Shown in pieces: positions 28,401 to 43,400 of a stretch of 64,000 nt of DNA; positions within the stretch are counted from its first letter, which is position 1, and the number at the start of each line of letters is the position of its first letter. Source of the DNA: Trichopria drosophilae (lineage: Eukaryota; Arthropoda; Insecta; Hymenoptera; Diapriidae). The stretch is from positions 89,380 through 153,379 of the forward strand of contig JAQOWT010000013.1 in the NCBI GenBank assembly GCA_030407085.1, given 5' to 3'. The translations under genes and the position numbers were made by a program. The notes under the pieces were generated by a model. That model ran no database searches. It worked only from the letters and a program-made list of their open reading frames with translations, and had not been told where the DNA came from.

Positions 28401-31400
28401 TATTTATATTACGGTCTACGGACCTGTCTACGAGAAATGAGATTAGGACAGTGCAATTTGAATATAAGCTTGTTTGCAGGATTTTCAACACGTATTCTGG
28501 TGTGCAGAAGACTCTTGTTATTTAAATATCGTCTTCCATATTTTTATCTTTAGAGATGTCGCGTCACATTCGTAATAAATATGCATCCAGTATTACATAG
28601 CAAATTTAAGTCGATATGAAAATTGTACTATTTTTCGTCAGTTTAGAATATTTCGATGAAATCATCAATGAAAAAATCATAGCGTCTTCTTGAATATACT
28701 CATTGCACTCGTAGTATCATCTACCGTTTCATAGCAACTACAAGAATTAATTAACTAGTCAGTTACATGGGAATTGACAAATTTTGAGCTATAATAGTTC
28801 AAGAAGTTGTATTTAGTTTTTTTCTGTTAGTCTTTATGTTACAGTCTGCGGACCTGTCTACGAAAACTGAAAAATTTTGAACGGTAATGGGATAAGGACG
28901 TGTTTTCGTCTTTTTCTGGTAATATTTATATTACGGTCTACGGACCTGTCTACGAGAAATGAGATTAGGACAGTGCAATTTGAATATAAGCTTGTTTGCA
29001 GGATTTTCAACACGTATTCTGGTGTGCAGAAGACTCTTGTTATTTAAATATCGTCTTCCATATTTTTATCTTTAGAGATGTCGCGTCACATTCGTAATAA
29101 ATATGCATCCAGTATTACATAGCAAATTTAAGTCGATATGAAAATTGTACTATTTTTCGTCAGTTTAGAATATTTCGATGAAATCATCAATGAAAAAATC
29201 ATAGCGTCTTCTTGAATATACTCATTGCACTCGTAGTATCATCTAGCGTTTCATAGCAACTACAAGAATTAATTAACTAGTCAGTTACATGGGAATTGAC
29301 AAATTTTGAGCTATAATAGTTCAAGAAGTTGTATTTAGTTTTTTTCTGTTAGTCTTTATGTTACAGTCTGCGGACCTGTCTACGAAAACTGAAAAATTTT
29401 GAACGGTAATGGGATAAGGACGTGTTTTCGTCTTTTTCTGGTAATATTTATATTACGGTCTACGGACCTGTCTACGAGAAATGAGATTAGGACAGTGCAA
29501 TTTGAATATAAGCTTGTTTGCAGGATTTTCAACACGTATTCTGGTGTGCAGAAGACTCTTGTTATTTAAATATCGTCTTCCATATTTTTATCTTTAGAGA
29601 TGTCGCGTCACATTCGTAATAAATATGCATCCAGTATTACATAGCAAATTTAAGTCGATATGAAAATTGTACTATTTTTCGTCAGTTTAGAATATTTCGA
29701 TGAAATCATCAATGAAAAAATCATAGCGTCTTCTTGAATATACTCATTGCACTCGTAGTATCATCTAGCGTTTCATAGCAACTACAAGAATTAATTAACT
29801 AGTCAGTTACATGGGAATTGACAAATTTTGAGCTATAATAGTTCAAGAAGTTGTATTTAGTTTTTTTCTGTTAGTCTTTATGTTACAGTCTGCGGACCTG
29901 TCTACGAAAACTGAAAAATTTTGAACGGTAATGGGATAAGGACGTGTTTTCGTCTTTTTCTGGTAATATTTATATTACGGTCTACGGACCTGTCTACGAG
30001 AAATGAGATTAGGACAGTGCAATTTGAATATAAGCTTGTTTGCAGGATTTTCAACACGTATTCTGGTGTGCAGAAGACTCTTGTTATTTAAATATCGTCT
30101 TCCATATTTTTATCTTTAGAGATGTCGCGTCACATTCGTAATAAATATGCATCCAGTATTACATAGCAAATTTAAGTCGATATGAAAATTGTACTATTTT
30201 TCGTCAGTTTAGAATATTTCGATGAAATCATCAATGAAAAAATCATAGCGTCTTCTTGAATATACTCATTGCACTCGTAGTATCATCTAGCGTTTCATAG
30301 CAACTACAAGAATTAATTAACTAGTCAGTTACATGGGAATTGACAAATTTTGAGCTATAATAGTTCAAGAAGTTGTATTTAGTTTTTTTCTGTTAGTCTT
30401 TATGTTACAGTCTGCGGACCTGTCTACGAAAACTGAAAAATTTTGAACGGTAATGGGATAAGGACGTGTTTTCGTCTTTTTCTGGTAATATTTATATTAC
30501 GGTCTACGGACCTGTCTACGAGAAATGAGATTAGGACAGTGCAATTTGAATATAAGCTTGTTTGCAGGATTTTCAACACGTATTCTGGTGTGCAGAAGAC
30601 TCTTGTTATTTAAATATCGTCTTCCATATTTTTATCTTTAGAGATGTCGCGTCACATTCGTAATAAATATGCATCCAGTATTACATAGCAAATTTAAGTC
30701 GATATGAAAATTGTACTATTTTTCGTCAGTTTAGAATATTTCGATGAAATCATCAATGAAAAAATCATAGCGTCTTCTTGAATATACTCATTGCACTCGT
30801 AGTATCATCTACCGTTTCATAGCAACTACAAGAATTAATTAACTAGTCAGTTACATGGGAATTGACAAATTTTGAGCTATAATAGTTCAAGAAGTTGTAT
30901 TTAGTTTTTTTCTGTTAGTCTTTATGTTACAGTCTGCGGACCTGTCTACGAAAACTGAAAAATTTTGAACGGTAATGGGATAAGGACGTGTTTTCGTCTT
31001 TTTCTGGTAATATTTATATTACGGTCTACGGACCTGTCTACGAGAAATGAGATTAGGACAGTGCAATTTGAATATAAGCTTGTTTGCAGGATTTTCAACA
31101 CGTATTCTGGTGTGCAGAAGACTCTTGTTATTTAAATATCGTCTTCCATATTTTTATCTTTAGAGATGTCGCGTCACATTCGTAATAAATATGCATCCAG
31201 TATTACATAGCAAATTTAAGTCGATATGAAAATTGTACTATTTTTCGTCAGTTTAGAATATTTCGATGAAATCATCAATGAAAAAATCATAGCGTCTTCT
31301 TGAATATACTCATTGCACTCGTAGTATCATCTACCGTTTCATAGCAACTACAAGAATTAATTAACTAGTCAGTTACATGGGAATTGACAAATTTTGAGCT

Positions 31401-34400
31401 ATAATAGTTCAAGAAGTTGTATTTAGTTTTTTTCTGTTAGTCTTTATGTTACAGTCTGCGGACCTGTCTACGAAAACTGAAAAATTTTGAACGGTAATGG
31501 GATAAGGACGTGTTTTCGTCTTTTTCTGGTAATATTTATATTACGGTCTACGGACCTGTCTACGAGAAATGAGATTAGGACAGTGCAATTTGAATATAAG
31601 CTTGTTTGCAGGATTTTCAACACGTATTCTGGTGTGCAGAAGACTCTTGTTATTTAAATATCGTCTTCCATATTTTTATCTTTAGAGATGTCGCGTCACA
31701 TTCGTAATAAATATGCATCCAGTATTACATAGCAAATTTAAGTCGATATGAAAATTGTACTATTTTTCGTCAGTTTAGAATATTTCGATGAAATCATCAA
31801 TGAAAAAATCATAGCGTCTTCTTGAATATACTCATTGCACTCGTAGTATCATCTACCGTTTCATAGCAACTACAAGAATTAATTAACTAGTCAGTTACAT
31901 GGGAATTGACAAATTTTGAGCTATAATAGTTCAAGAAGTTGTATTTAGTTTTTTTCTGTTAGTCTTTATGTTACAGTCTGCGGACCTGTCTACGAAAACT
32001 GAAAAATTTTGAACGGTAATGGGATAAGGACGTGTTTTCGTCTTTTTCTGGTAATATTTATATTACGGTCTACGGACCTGTCTACGAGAAATGAGATTAG
32101 GACAGTGCAATTTGAATATAAGCTTGTTTGCATGATTTTCAACACGTATTCTGGTGTGCAGAAGACTCTTGTTATTTAAATATCGTCTTCCATATTTTTA
32201 TCTTTAGAGATGTCGCGTCACATTCGTAATAAATATGCATCCAGTATTACATAGCAAATTTAAGTCGATATGAAAATTGTACTATTTTTCGTCAGTTTAG
32301 AATATTTCGATGAAATCATCAATGAAAAAATCATAGCGTCTTCTTGAATATACTCATTGCACTCGTAGTATCATCTAGCGTTTCATAGCAACTACAAGAA
32401 TTAATTAACTAGTCAGTTACATGGGAATTGACAAATTTTGAGCTATAATAGTTCAAGAAGTTGTATTTAGTTTTTTTCTGTTAGTCTTTATGTTACAGTC
32501 TGCGGACCTGTCTACGAAAACTGAAAAATTTTGAACGGTAATGGGATAAGGACGTGTTTTCGTCTTTTTCTGGTAATATTTATATTACGGTCTACGGACC
32601 TGTCTACGAGAAATGAGATTAGGACAGTGCAATTTGAATATAAGCTTGTTTGCAGGATTTTCAACACGTATTCTGGTGTGCAGAAGACTCTTGTTATTTA
32701 AATATCGTCTTCCATATTTTTATCTTTAGAGATGTCGCGTCACATTCGTAATAAATATGCATCCAGTATTACATAGCAAATTTAAGTCGATATGAAAATT
32801 GTACTATTTTTCGTCAGTTTAGAATATTTCGATGAAATCATCAATGAAAAAATCATAGCGTCTTCTTGAATATACTCATTGCACTCGTAGTATCATCTAC
32901 CGTTTCATAGCAACTACAAGAATTAATTAACTAGTCAGTTACATGGGAATTGACAAATTTTGAGCTATAATAGTTCAAGAAGTTGTATTTAGTTTTTTTC
33001 TGTTAGTCTTTATGTTACAGTCTGCGGACCTGTCTACGAAAACTGAAAAATTTTGAACGGTAATGGGATAAGGACGTGTTTTCGTCTTTTTCTGGTAATA
33101 TTTATATTACGGTCTACGGACCTGTCTACGAGAAATGAGATTAGGACAGTGCAATTTGAATATAAGCTTGTTTGCAGGATTTTCAACACGTATTCTGGTG
33201 TGCAGAAGACTCTTGTTATTTAAATATCGTCTTCCATATTTTTATCTTTAGAGATGTCGCGTCACATTCGTAATAAATATGCATCCAGTATTACATAGCA
33301 AATTTAAGTCGATATGAAAATTGTACTATTTTTCGTCAGTTTAGAATATTTCGATGAAATCATCAATGAAAAAATCATAGCGTCTTCTTGAATATACTCA
33401 TTGCACTCGTAGTATCATCTAGCGTTTCATAGCAACTACAAGAATTAATTAACTAGTCAGTTACATGGGAATTGACAAATTTTGAGCTATAATAGTTCAA
33501 GAAGTTGTATTTAGTTTTTTTCTGTTAGTCTTTATGTTACAGTCTGCGGACCTGTCTACGAAAACTGAAAAATTTTGAACGGTAATGGGATAAGGACGTG
33601 TTTTCGTCTTTTTCTGGTAATATTTATATTACGGTCTACGGACCTGTCTACGAGAAATGAGATTAGGACAGTGCAATTTGAATATAAGCTTGTTTGCAGG
33701 ATTTTCAACACGTATTCTGGTGTGCAGAAGACTCTTGTTATTTAAATATCGTCTTCCATATTTTTATCTTTAGAGATGTCGCGTCACATTCGTAATAAAT
33801 ATGCATCCAGTATTACATAGCAAATTTAAGTCGATATGAAAATTGTACTATTTTTCGTCAGTTTAGAATATTTCGATGAAATCATCAATGAAAAAATCAT
33901 AGCGTCTTCTTGAATATACTCATTGCACTCGTAGTATCATCTACCGTTTCATAGCAACTACAAGAATTAATTAACTAGTCAGTTACATGGGAATTGACAA
34001 ATTTTGAGCTATAATAGTTCAAGAAGTTGTATTTAGTTTTTTTCTGTTAGTCTTTATGTTACAGTCTGCGGACCTGTCTACGAAAACTGAAAAATTTTGA
34101 ACGGTAATGGGATAAGGACGTGTTTTCGTCTTTTTCTGGTAATATTTATATTACGGTCTACGGACCTGTCTACGAGAAATGAGATTAGGACAGTGCAATT
34201 TGAATATAAGCTTGTTTGCAGGATTTTCAACACGTATTCTGGTGTGCAGAAGACTCTTGTTATTTAAATATCGTCTTCCATATTTTTATCTTTAGAGATG
34301 TCGCGTCACATTCGTAATAAATATGCATCCAGTATTACATAGCAAATTTAAGTCGATATGAAAATTGTACTATTTTTCGTCAGTTTAGAATATTTCGATG

Positions 34401-37400
34401 AAATCATCAATGAAAAAATCATAGCGTCTTCTTGAATATACTCATTGCACTCGTAGTATCATCTACCGTTTCATAGCAACTACAAGAATTAATTAACTAG
34501 TCAGTTACATGGGAATTGACAAATTTTGAGCTATAATAGTTCAAGAAGTTGTATTTAGTTTTTTTCTGTTAGTCTTTATGTTACAGTCTGCGGACCTGTC
34601 TACGAAAACTGAAAAATTTTGAACGGTAATGGGATAAGGACGTGTTTTCGTCTTTTTCTGGTAATATTTATATTACGGTCTACGGACCTGTCTACGAGAA
34701 ATGAGATTAGGACAGTGCAATTTGAATATAAGCTTGTTTGCAGGATTTTCAACACGTATTCTGGTGTGCAGAAGACTCTTGTTATTTAAATATCGTCTTC
34801 CATATTTTTATCTTTAGAGATGTCGCGTCACATTCGTAATAAATATGCATCCAGTATTACATAGCAAATTTAAGTCGATATGAAAATTGTACTATTTTTC
34901 GTCAGTTTAGAATATTTCGATGAAATCATCAATGAAAAAATCATAGCGTCTTCTTGAATATACTCATTGCACTCGTAGTATCATCTAGCGTTTCATAGCA
35001 ACTACAAGAATTAATTAACTAGTCAGTTACATGGGAATTGACAAATTTTGAGCTATAATAGTTCAAGAAGTTGTATTTAGTTTTTTTCTGTTAGTCTTTA
35101 TGTTACAGTCTGCGGACCTGTCTACGAAAACTGAAAAATTTTGAACGGTAATGGGATAAGGACGTGTTTTCGTCTTTTTCTGGTAATATTTATATTACGG
35201 TCTACGGACCTGTCTACGAGAAATGAGATTAGGACAGTGCAATTTGAATATAAGCTTGTTTGCAGGATTTTCAACACGTATTCTGGTGTGCAGAAGACTC
35301 TTGTTATTTAAATATCGTCTTCCATATTTTTATCTTTAGAGATGTCGCGTCACATTCGTAATAAATATGCATCCAGTATTACATAGCAAATTTAAGTCGA
35401 TATGAAAATTGTACTATTTTTCGTCAGTTTAGAATATTTCGATGAAATCATCAATGAAAAAATCATAGCGTCTTCTTGAATATACTCATTGCACTCGTAG
35501 TATCATCTAGCGTTTCATAGCAACTACAAGAATTAATTAACTAGTCAGTTACATGGGAATTGACAAATTTTGAGCTATAATAGTTCAAGAAGTTGTATTT
35601 AGTTTTTTTCTGTTAGTCTTTATGTTACAGTCTGCGGACCTGTCTACGAAAACTGAAAAATTTTGAACGGTAATGGGATAAGGACGTGTTTTCGTCTTTT
35701 TCTGGTAATATTTATATTACGGTCTACGGACCTGTCTACGAGAAATGAGATTAGGACAGTGCAATTTGAATATAAGCTTGTTTGCATGATTTTCAACACG
35801 TATTCTGGTGTGCAGAAGACTCTTGTTATTTAAATATCGTCTTCCATATTTTTATCTTTAGAGATGTCGCGTCACATTCGTAATAAATATGCATCCAGTA
35901 TTACATAGCAAATTTAAGTCGATATGAAAATTGTACTATTTTTCGTCAGTTTAGAATATTTCGATGAAATCATCAATGAAAAAATCATAGCGTCTTCTTG
36001 AATATACTCATTGCACTCGTAGTATCATCTAGCGTTTCATAGCAACTACAAGAATTAATTAACTAGTCAGTTACATGGGAATTGACAAATTTTGAGCTAT
36101 AATAGTTCAAGAAGTTGTATTTAGTTTTTTTCTGTTAGTCTTTATGTTACAGTCTGCGGACCTGTCTACGAAAACTGAAAAATTTTGAACGGTAATGGGA
36201 TAAGGACGTGTTTTCGTCTTTTTCTGGTAATATTTATATTACGGTCTACGGACCTGTCTACGAGAAATGAGATTAGGACAGTGCAATTTGAATATAAGCT
36301 TGTTTGCAGGATTTTCAACACGTATTCTGGTGTGCAGAAGACTCTTGTTATTTAAATATCGTCTTCCATATTTTTATCTTTAGAGATGTCGCGTCACATT
36401 CGTAATAAATATGCATCCAGTATTACATAGCAAATTTAAGTCGATATGAAAATTGTACTATTTTTCGTCAGTTTAGAATATTTCGATGAAATCATCAATG
36501 AAAAAATCATAGCGTCTTCTTGAATATACTCATTGCACTCGTAGTATCATCTACCGTTTCATAGCAACTACAAGAATTAATTAACTAGTCAGTTACATGG
36601 GAATTGACAAATTTTGAGCTATAATAGTTCAAGAAGTTGTATTTAGTTTTTTTCTGTTAGTCTTTATGTTACAGTCTGCGGACCTGTCTACGAAAACTGA
36701 AAAATTTTGAACGGTAATGGGATAAGGACGTGTTTTCGTCTTTTTCTGGTAATATTTATATTACGGTCTACGGACCTGTCTACGAGAAATGAGATTAGGA
36801 CAGTGCAATTTGAATATAAGCTTGTTTGCAGGATTTTCAACACGTATTCTGGTGTGCAGAAGACTCTTGTTATTTAAATATCGTCTTCCATATTTTTATC
36901 TTTAGAGATGTCGCGTCACATTCGTAATAAATATGCATCCAGTATTACATAGCAAATTTAAGTCGATATGAAAATTGTACTATTTTTCGTCAGTTTAGAA
37001 TATTTCGATGAAATCATCAATGAAAAAATCATAGCGTCTTCTTGAATATACTCATTGCACTCGTAGTATCATCTACCGTTTCATAGCAACTACAAGAATT
37101 AATTAACTAGTCAGTTACATGGGAATTGACAAATTTTGAGCTATAATAGTTCAAGAAGTTGTATTTAGTTTTTTTCTGTTAGTCTTTATGTTACAGTCTG
37201 CGGACCTGTCTACGAAAACTGAAAAATTTTGAACGGTAATGGGATAAGGACGTGTTTTCGTCTTTTTCTGGTAATATTTATATTACGGTCTACGGACCTG
37301 TCTACGAGAAATGAGATTAGGACAGTGCAATTTGAATATAAGCTTGTTTGCAGGATTTTCAACACGTATTCTGGTGTGCAGAAGACTCTTGTTATTTAAA

Positions 37401-40400
37401 TATCGTCTTCCATATTTTTATCTTTAGAGATGTCGCGTCACATTCGTAATAAATATGCATCCAGTATTACATAGCAAATTTAAGTCGATATGAAAATTGT
37501 ACTATTTTTCGTCAGTTTAGAATATTTCGATGAAATCATCAATGAAAAAATCATAGCGTCTTCTTGAATATACTCATTGCACTCGTAGTATCATCTACCG
37601 TTTCATAGCAACTACAAGAATTAATTAACTAGTCAGTTACATGGGAATTGACAAATTTTGAGCTATAATAGTTCAAGAAGTTGTATTTAGTTTTTTTCTG
37701 TTAGTCTTTATGTTACAGTCTGCGGACCTGTCTACGAAAACTGAAAAATTTTGAACGGTAATGGGATAAGGACGTGTTTTCGTCTTTTTCTGGTAATATT
37801 TATATTACGGTCTACGGACCTGTCTACGAGAAATGAGATTAGGACAGTGCAATTTGAATATAAGCTTGTTTGCATGATTTTCAACACGTATTCTGGTGTG
37901 CAGAAGACTCTTGTTATTTAAATATCGTCTTCCATATTTTTATCTTTAGAGATGTCGCGTCACATTCGTAATAAATATGCATCCAGTATTACATAGCAAA
38001 TTTAAGTCGATATGAAAATTGTACTATTTTTCGTCAGTTTAGAATATTTCGATGAAATCATCAATGAAAAAATCATAGCGTCTTCTTGAATATACTCATT
38101 GCACTCGTAGTATCATCTAGCGTTTCATAGCAACTACAAGAATTAATTAACTAGTCAGTTACATGGGAATTGACAAATTTTGAGCTATAATAGTTCAAGA
38201 AGTTGTATTTAGTTTTTTTCTGTTAGTCTTTATGTTACAGTCTGCGGACCTGTCTACGAAAACTGAAAAATTTTGAACGGTAATGGGATAAGGACGTGTT
38301 TTCGTCTTTTTCTGGTAATATTTATATTACGGTCTACGGACCTGTCTACGAGAAATGAGATTAGGACAGTGCAATTTGAATATAAGCTTGTTTGCAGGAT
38401 TTTCAACACGTATTCTGGTGTGCAGAAGACTCTTGTTATTTAAATATCGTCTTCCATATTTTTATCTTTAGAGATGTCGCGTCACATTCGTAATAAATAT
38501 GCATCCAGTATTACATAGCAAATTTAAGTCGATATGAAAATTGTACTATTTTTCGTCAGTTTAGAATATTTCGATGAAATCATCAATGAAAAAATCATAG
38601 CGTCTTCTTGAATATACTCATTGCACTCGTAGTATCATCTAGCGTTTCATAGCAACTACAAGAATTAATTAACTAGTCAGTTACATGGGAATTGACAAAT
38701 TTTGAGCTATAATAGTTCAAGAAGTTGTATTTAGTTTTTTTCTGTTAGTCTTTATGTTACAGTCTGCGGACCTGTCTACGAAAACTGAAAAATTTTGAAC
38801 GGTAATGGGATAAGGACGTGTTTTCGTCTTTTTCTGGTAATATTTATATTACGGTCTACGGACCTGTCTACGAGAAATGAGATTAGGACAGTGCAATTTG
38901 AATATAAGCTTGTTTGCATGATTTTCAACACGTATTCTGGTGTGCAGAAGACTCTTGTTATTTAAATATCGTCTTCCATATTTTTATCTTTAGAGATGTC
39001 GCGTCACATTCGTAATAAATATGCATCCAGTATTACATAGCAAATTTAAGTCGATATGAAAATTGTACTATTTTTCGTCAGTTTAGAATATTTCGATGAA
39101 ATCATCAATGAAAAAATCATAGCGTCTTCTTGAATATACTCATTGCACTCGTAGTATCATCTAGCGTTTCATAGCAACTACAAGAATTAATTAACTAGTC
39201 AGTTACATGGGAATTGACAAATTTTGAGCTATAATAGTTCAAGAAGTTGTATTTAGTTTTTTTCTGTTAGTCTTTATGTTACAGTCTGCGGACCTGTCTA
39301 CGAAAACTGAAAAATTTTGAACGGTAATGGGATAAGGACGTGTTTTCGTCTTTTTCTGGTAATATTTATATTACGGTCTACGGACCTGTCTACGAGAAAT
39401 GAGATTAGGACAGTGCAATTTGAATATAAGCTTGTTTGCAGGATTTTCAACACGTATTCTGGTGTGCAGAAGACTCTTGTTATTTAAATATCGTCTTCCA
39501 TATTTTTATCTTTAGAGATGTCGCGTCACATTCGTAATAAATATGCATCCAGTATTACATAGCAAATTTAAGTCGATATGAAAATTGTACTATTTTTCGT
39601 CAGTTTAGAATATTTCGATGAAATCATCAATGAAAAAATCATAGCGTCTTCTTGAATATACTCATTGCACTCGTAGTATCATCTAGCGTTTCATAGCAAC
39701 TACAAGAATTAATTAACTAGTCAGTTACATGGGAATTGACAAATTTTGAGCTATAATAGTTCAAGAAGTTGTATTTAGTTTTTTTCTGTTAGTCTTTATG
39801 TTACAGTCTGCGGACCTGTCTACGAAAACTGAAAAATTTTGAACGGTAATGGGATAAGGACGTGTTTTCGTCTTTTTCTGGTAATATTTATATTACGGTC
39901 TACGGACCTGTCTACGAGAAATGAGATTAGGACAGTGCAATTTGAATATAAGCTTGTTTGCAGGATTTTCAACACGTATTCTGGTGTGCAGAAGACTCTT
40001 GTTATTTAAATATCGTCTTCCATATTTTTATCTTTAGAGATGTCGCGTCACATTCGTAATAAATATGCATCCAGTATTACATAGCAAATTTAAGTCGATA
40101 TGAAAATTGTACTATTTTTCGTCAGTTTAGAATATTTCGATGAAATCATCAATGAAAAAATCATAGCGTCTTCTTGAATATACTCATTGCACTCGTAGTA
40201 TCATCTAGCGTTTCATAGCAACTACAAGAATTAATTAACTAGTCAGTTACATGGGAATTGACAAATTTTGAGCTATAATAGTTCAAGAAGTTGTATTTAG
40301 TTTTTTTCTGTTAGTCTTTATGTTACAGTCTGCGGACCTGTCTACGAAAACTGAAAAATTTTGAACGGTAATGGGATAAGGACGTGTTTTCGTCTTTTTC

Positions 40401-43400
40401 TGGTAATATTTATATTACGGTCTACGGACCTGTCTACGAGAAATGAGATTAGGACAGTGCAATTTGAATATAAGCTTGTTTGCAGGATTTTCAACACGTA
40501 TTCTGGTGTGCAGAAGACTCTTGTTATTTAAATATCGTCTTCCATATTTTTATCTTTAGAGATGTCGCGTCACATTCGTAATAAATATGCATCCAGTATT
40601 ACATAGCAAATTTAAGTCGATATGAAAATTGTACTATTTTTCGTCAGTTTAGAATATTTCGATGAAATCATCAATGAAAAAATCATAGCGTCTTCTTGAA
40701 TATACTCATTGCACTCGTAGTATCATCTACCGTTTCATAGCAACTACAAGAATTAATTAACTAGTCAGTTACATGGGAATTGACAAATTTTGAGCTATAA
40801 TAGTTCAAGAAGTTGTATTTAGTTTTTTTCTGTTAGTCTTTATGTTACAGTCTGCGGACCTGTCTACGAAAACTGAAAAATTTTGAACGGTAATGGGATA
40901 AGGACGTGTTTTCGTCTTTTTCTGGTAATATTTATATTACGGTCTACGGACCTGTCTACGAGAAATGAGATTAGGACAGTGCAATTTGAATATAAGCTTG
41001 TTTGCATGATTTTCAACACGTATTCTGGTGTGCAGAAGACTCTTGTTATTTAAATATCGTCTTCCATATTTTTATCTTTAGAGATGTCGCGTCACATTCG
41101 TAATAAATATGCATCCAGTATTACATAGCAAATTTAAGTCGATATGAAAATTGTACTATTTTTCGTCAGTTTAGAATATTTCGATGAAATCATCAATGAA
41201 AAAATCATAGCGTCTTCTTGAATATACTCATTGCACTCGTAGTATCATCTAGCGTTTCATAGCAACTACAAGAATTAATTAACTAGTCAGTTACATGGGA
41301 ATTGACAAATTTTGAGCTATAATAGTTCAAGAAGTTGTATTTAGTTTTTTTCTGTTAGTCTTTATGTTACAGTCTGCGGACCTGTCTACGAAAACTGAAA
41401 AATTTTGAACGGTAATGGGATAAGGACGTGTTTTCGTCTTTTTCTGGTAATATTTATATTACGGTCTACGGACCTGTCTACGAGAAATGAGATTAGGACA
41501 GTGCAATTTGAATATAAGCTTGTTTGCAGGATTTTCAACACGTATTCTGGTGTGCAGAAGACTCTTGTTATTTAAATATCGTCTTCCATATTTTTATCTT
41601 TAGAGATGTCGCGTCACATTCGTAATAAATATGCATCCAGTATTACATAGCAAATTTAAGTCGATATGAAAATTGTACTATTTTTCGTCAGTTTAGAATA
41701 TTTCGATGAAATCATCAATGAAAAAATCATAGCGTCTTCTTGAATATACTCATTGCACTCGTAGTATCATCTAGCGTTTCATAGCAACTACAAGAATTAA
41801 TTAACTAGTCAGTTACATGGGAATTGACAAATTTTGAGCTATAATAGTTCAAGAAGTTGTATTTAGTTTTTTTCTGTTAGTCTTTATGTTACAGTCTGCG
41901 GACCTGTCTACGAAAACTGAAAAATTTTGAACGGTAATGGGATAAGGACGTGTTTTCGTCTTTTTCTGGTAATATTTATATTACGGTCTACGGACCTGTC
42001 TACGAGAAATGAGATTAGGACAGTGCAATTTGAATATAAGCTTGTTTGCAGGATTTTCAACACGTATTCTGGTGTGCAGAAGACTCTTGTTATTTAAATA
42101 TCGTCTTCCATATTTTTATCTTTAGAGATGTCGCGTCACATTCGTAATAAATATGCATCCAGTATTACATAGCAAATTTAAGTCGATATGAAAATTGTAC
42201 TATTTTTCGTCAGTTTAGAATATTTCGATGAAATCATCAATGAAAAAATCATAGCGTCTTCTTGAATATACTCATTGCACTCGTAGTATCATCTACCGTT
42301 TCATAGCAACTACAAGAATTAATTAACTAGTCAGTTACATGGGAATTGACAAATTTTGAGCTATAATAGTTCAAGAAGTTGTATTTAGTTTTTTTCTGTT
42401 AGTCTTTATGTTACAGTCTGCGGACCTGTCTACGAAAACTGAAAAATTTTGAACGGTAATGGGATAAGGACGTGTTTTCGTCTTTTTCTGGTAATATTTA
42501 TATTACGGTCTACGGACCTGTCTACGAGAAATGAGATTAGGACAGTGCAATTTGAATATAAGCTTGTTTGCAGGATTTTCAACACGTATTCTGGTGTGCA
42601 GAAGACTCTTGTTATTTAAATATCGTCTTCCATATTTTTATCTTTAGAGATGTCGCGTCACATTCGTAATAAATATGCATCCAGTATTACATAGCAAATT
42701 TAAGTCGATATGAAAATTGTACTATTTTTCGTCAGTTTAGAATATTTCGATGAAATCATCAATGAAAAAATCATAGCGTCTTCTTGAATATACTCATTGC
42801 ACTCGTAGTATCATCTAGCGTTTCATAGCAACTACAAGAATTAATTAACTAGTCAGTTACATGGGAATTGACAAATTTTGAGCTATAATAGTTCAAGAAG
42901 TTGTATTTAGTTTTTTTCTGTTAGTCTTTATGTTACAGTCTGCGGACCTGTCTACGAAAACTGAAAAATTTTGAACGGTAATGGGATAAGGACGTGTTTT
43001 CGTCTTTTTCTGGTAATATTTATATTACGGTCTACGGACCTGTCTACGAGAAATGAGATTAGGACAGTGCAATTTGAATATAAGCTTGTTTGCAGGATTT
43101 TCAACACGTATTCTGGTGTGCAGAAGACTCTTGTTATTTAAATATCGTCTTCCATATTTTTATCTTTAGAGATGTCGCGTCACATTCGTAATAAATATGC
43201 ATCCAGTATTACATAGCAAATTTAAGTCGATATGAAAATTGTACTATTTTTCGTCAGTTTAGAATATTTCGATGAAATCATCAATGAAAAAATCATAGCG
43301 TCTTCTTGAATATACTCATTGCACTCGTAGTATCATCTACCGTTTCATAGCAACTACAAGAATTAATTAACTAGTCAGTTACATGGGAATTGACAAATTT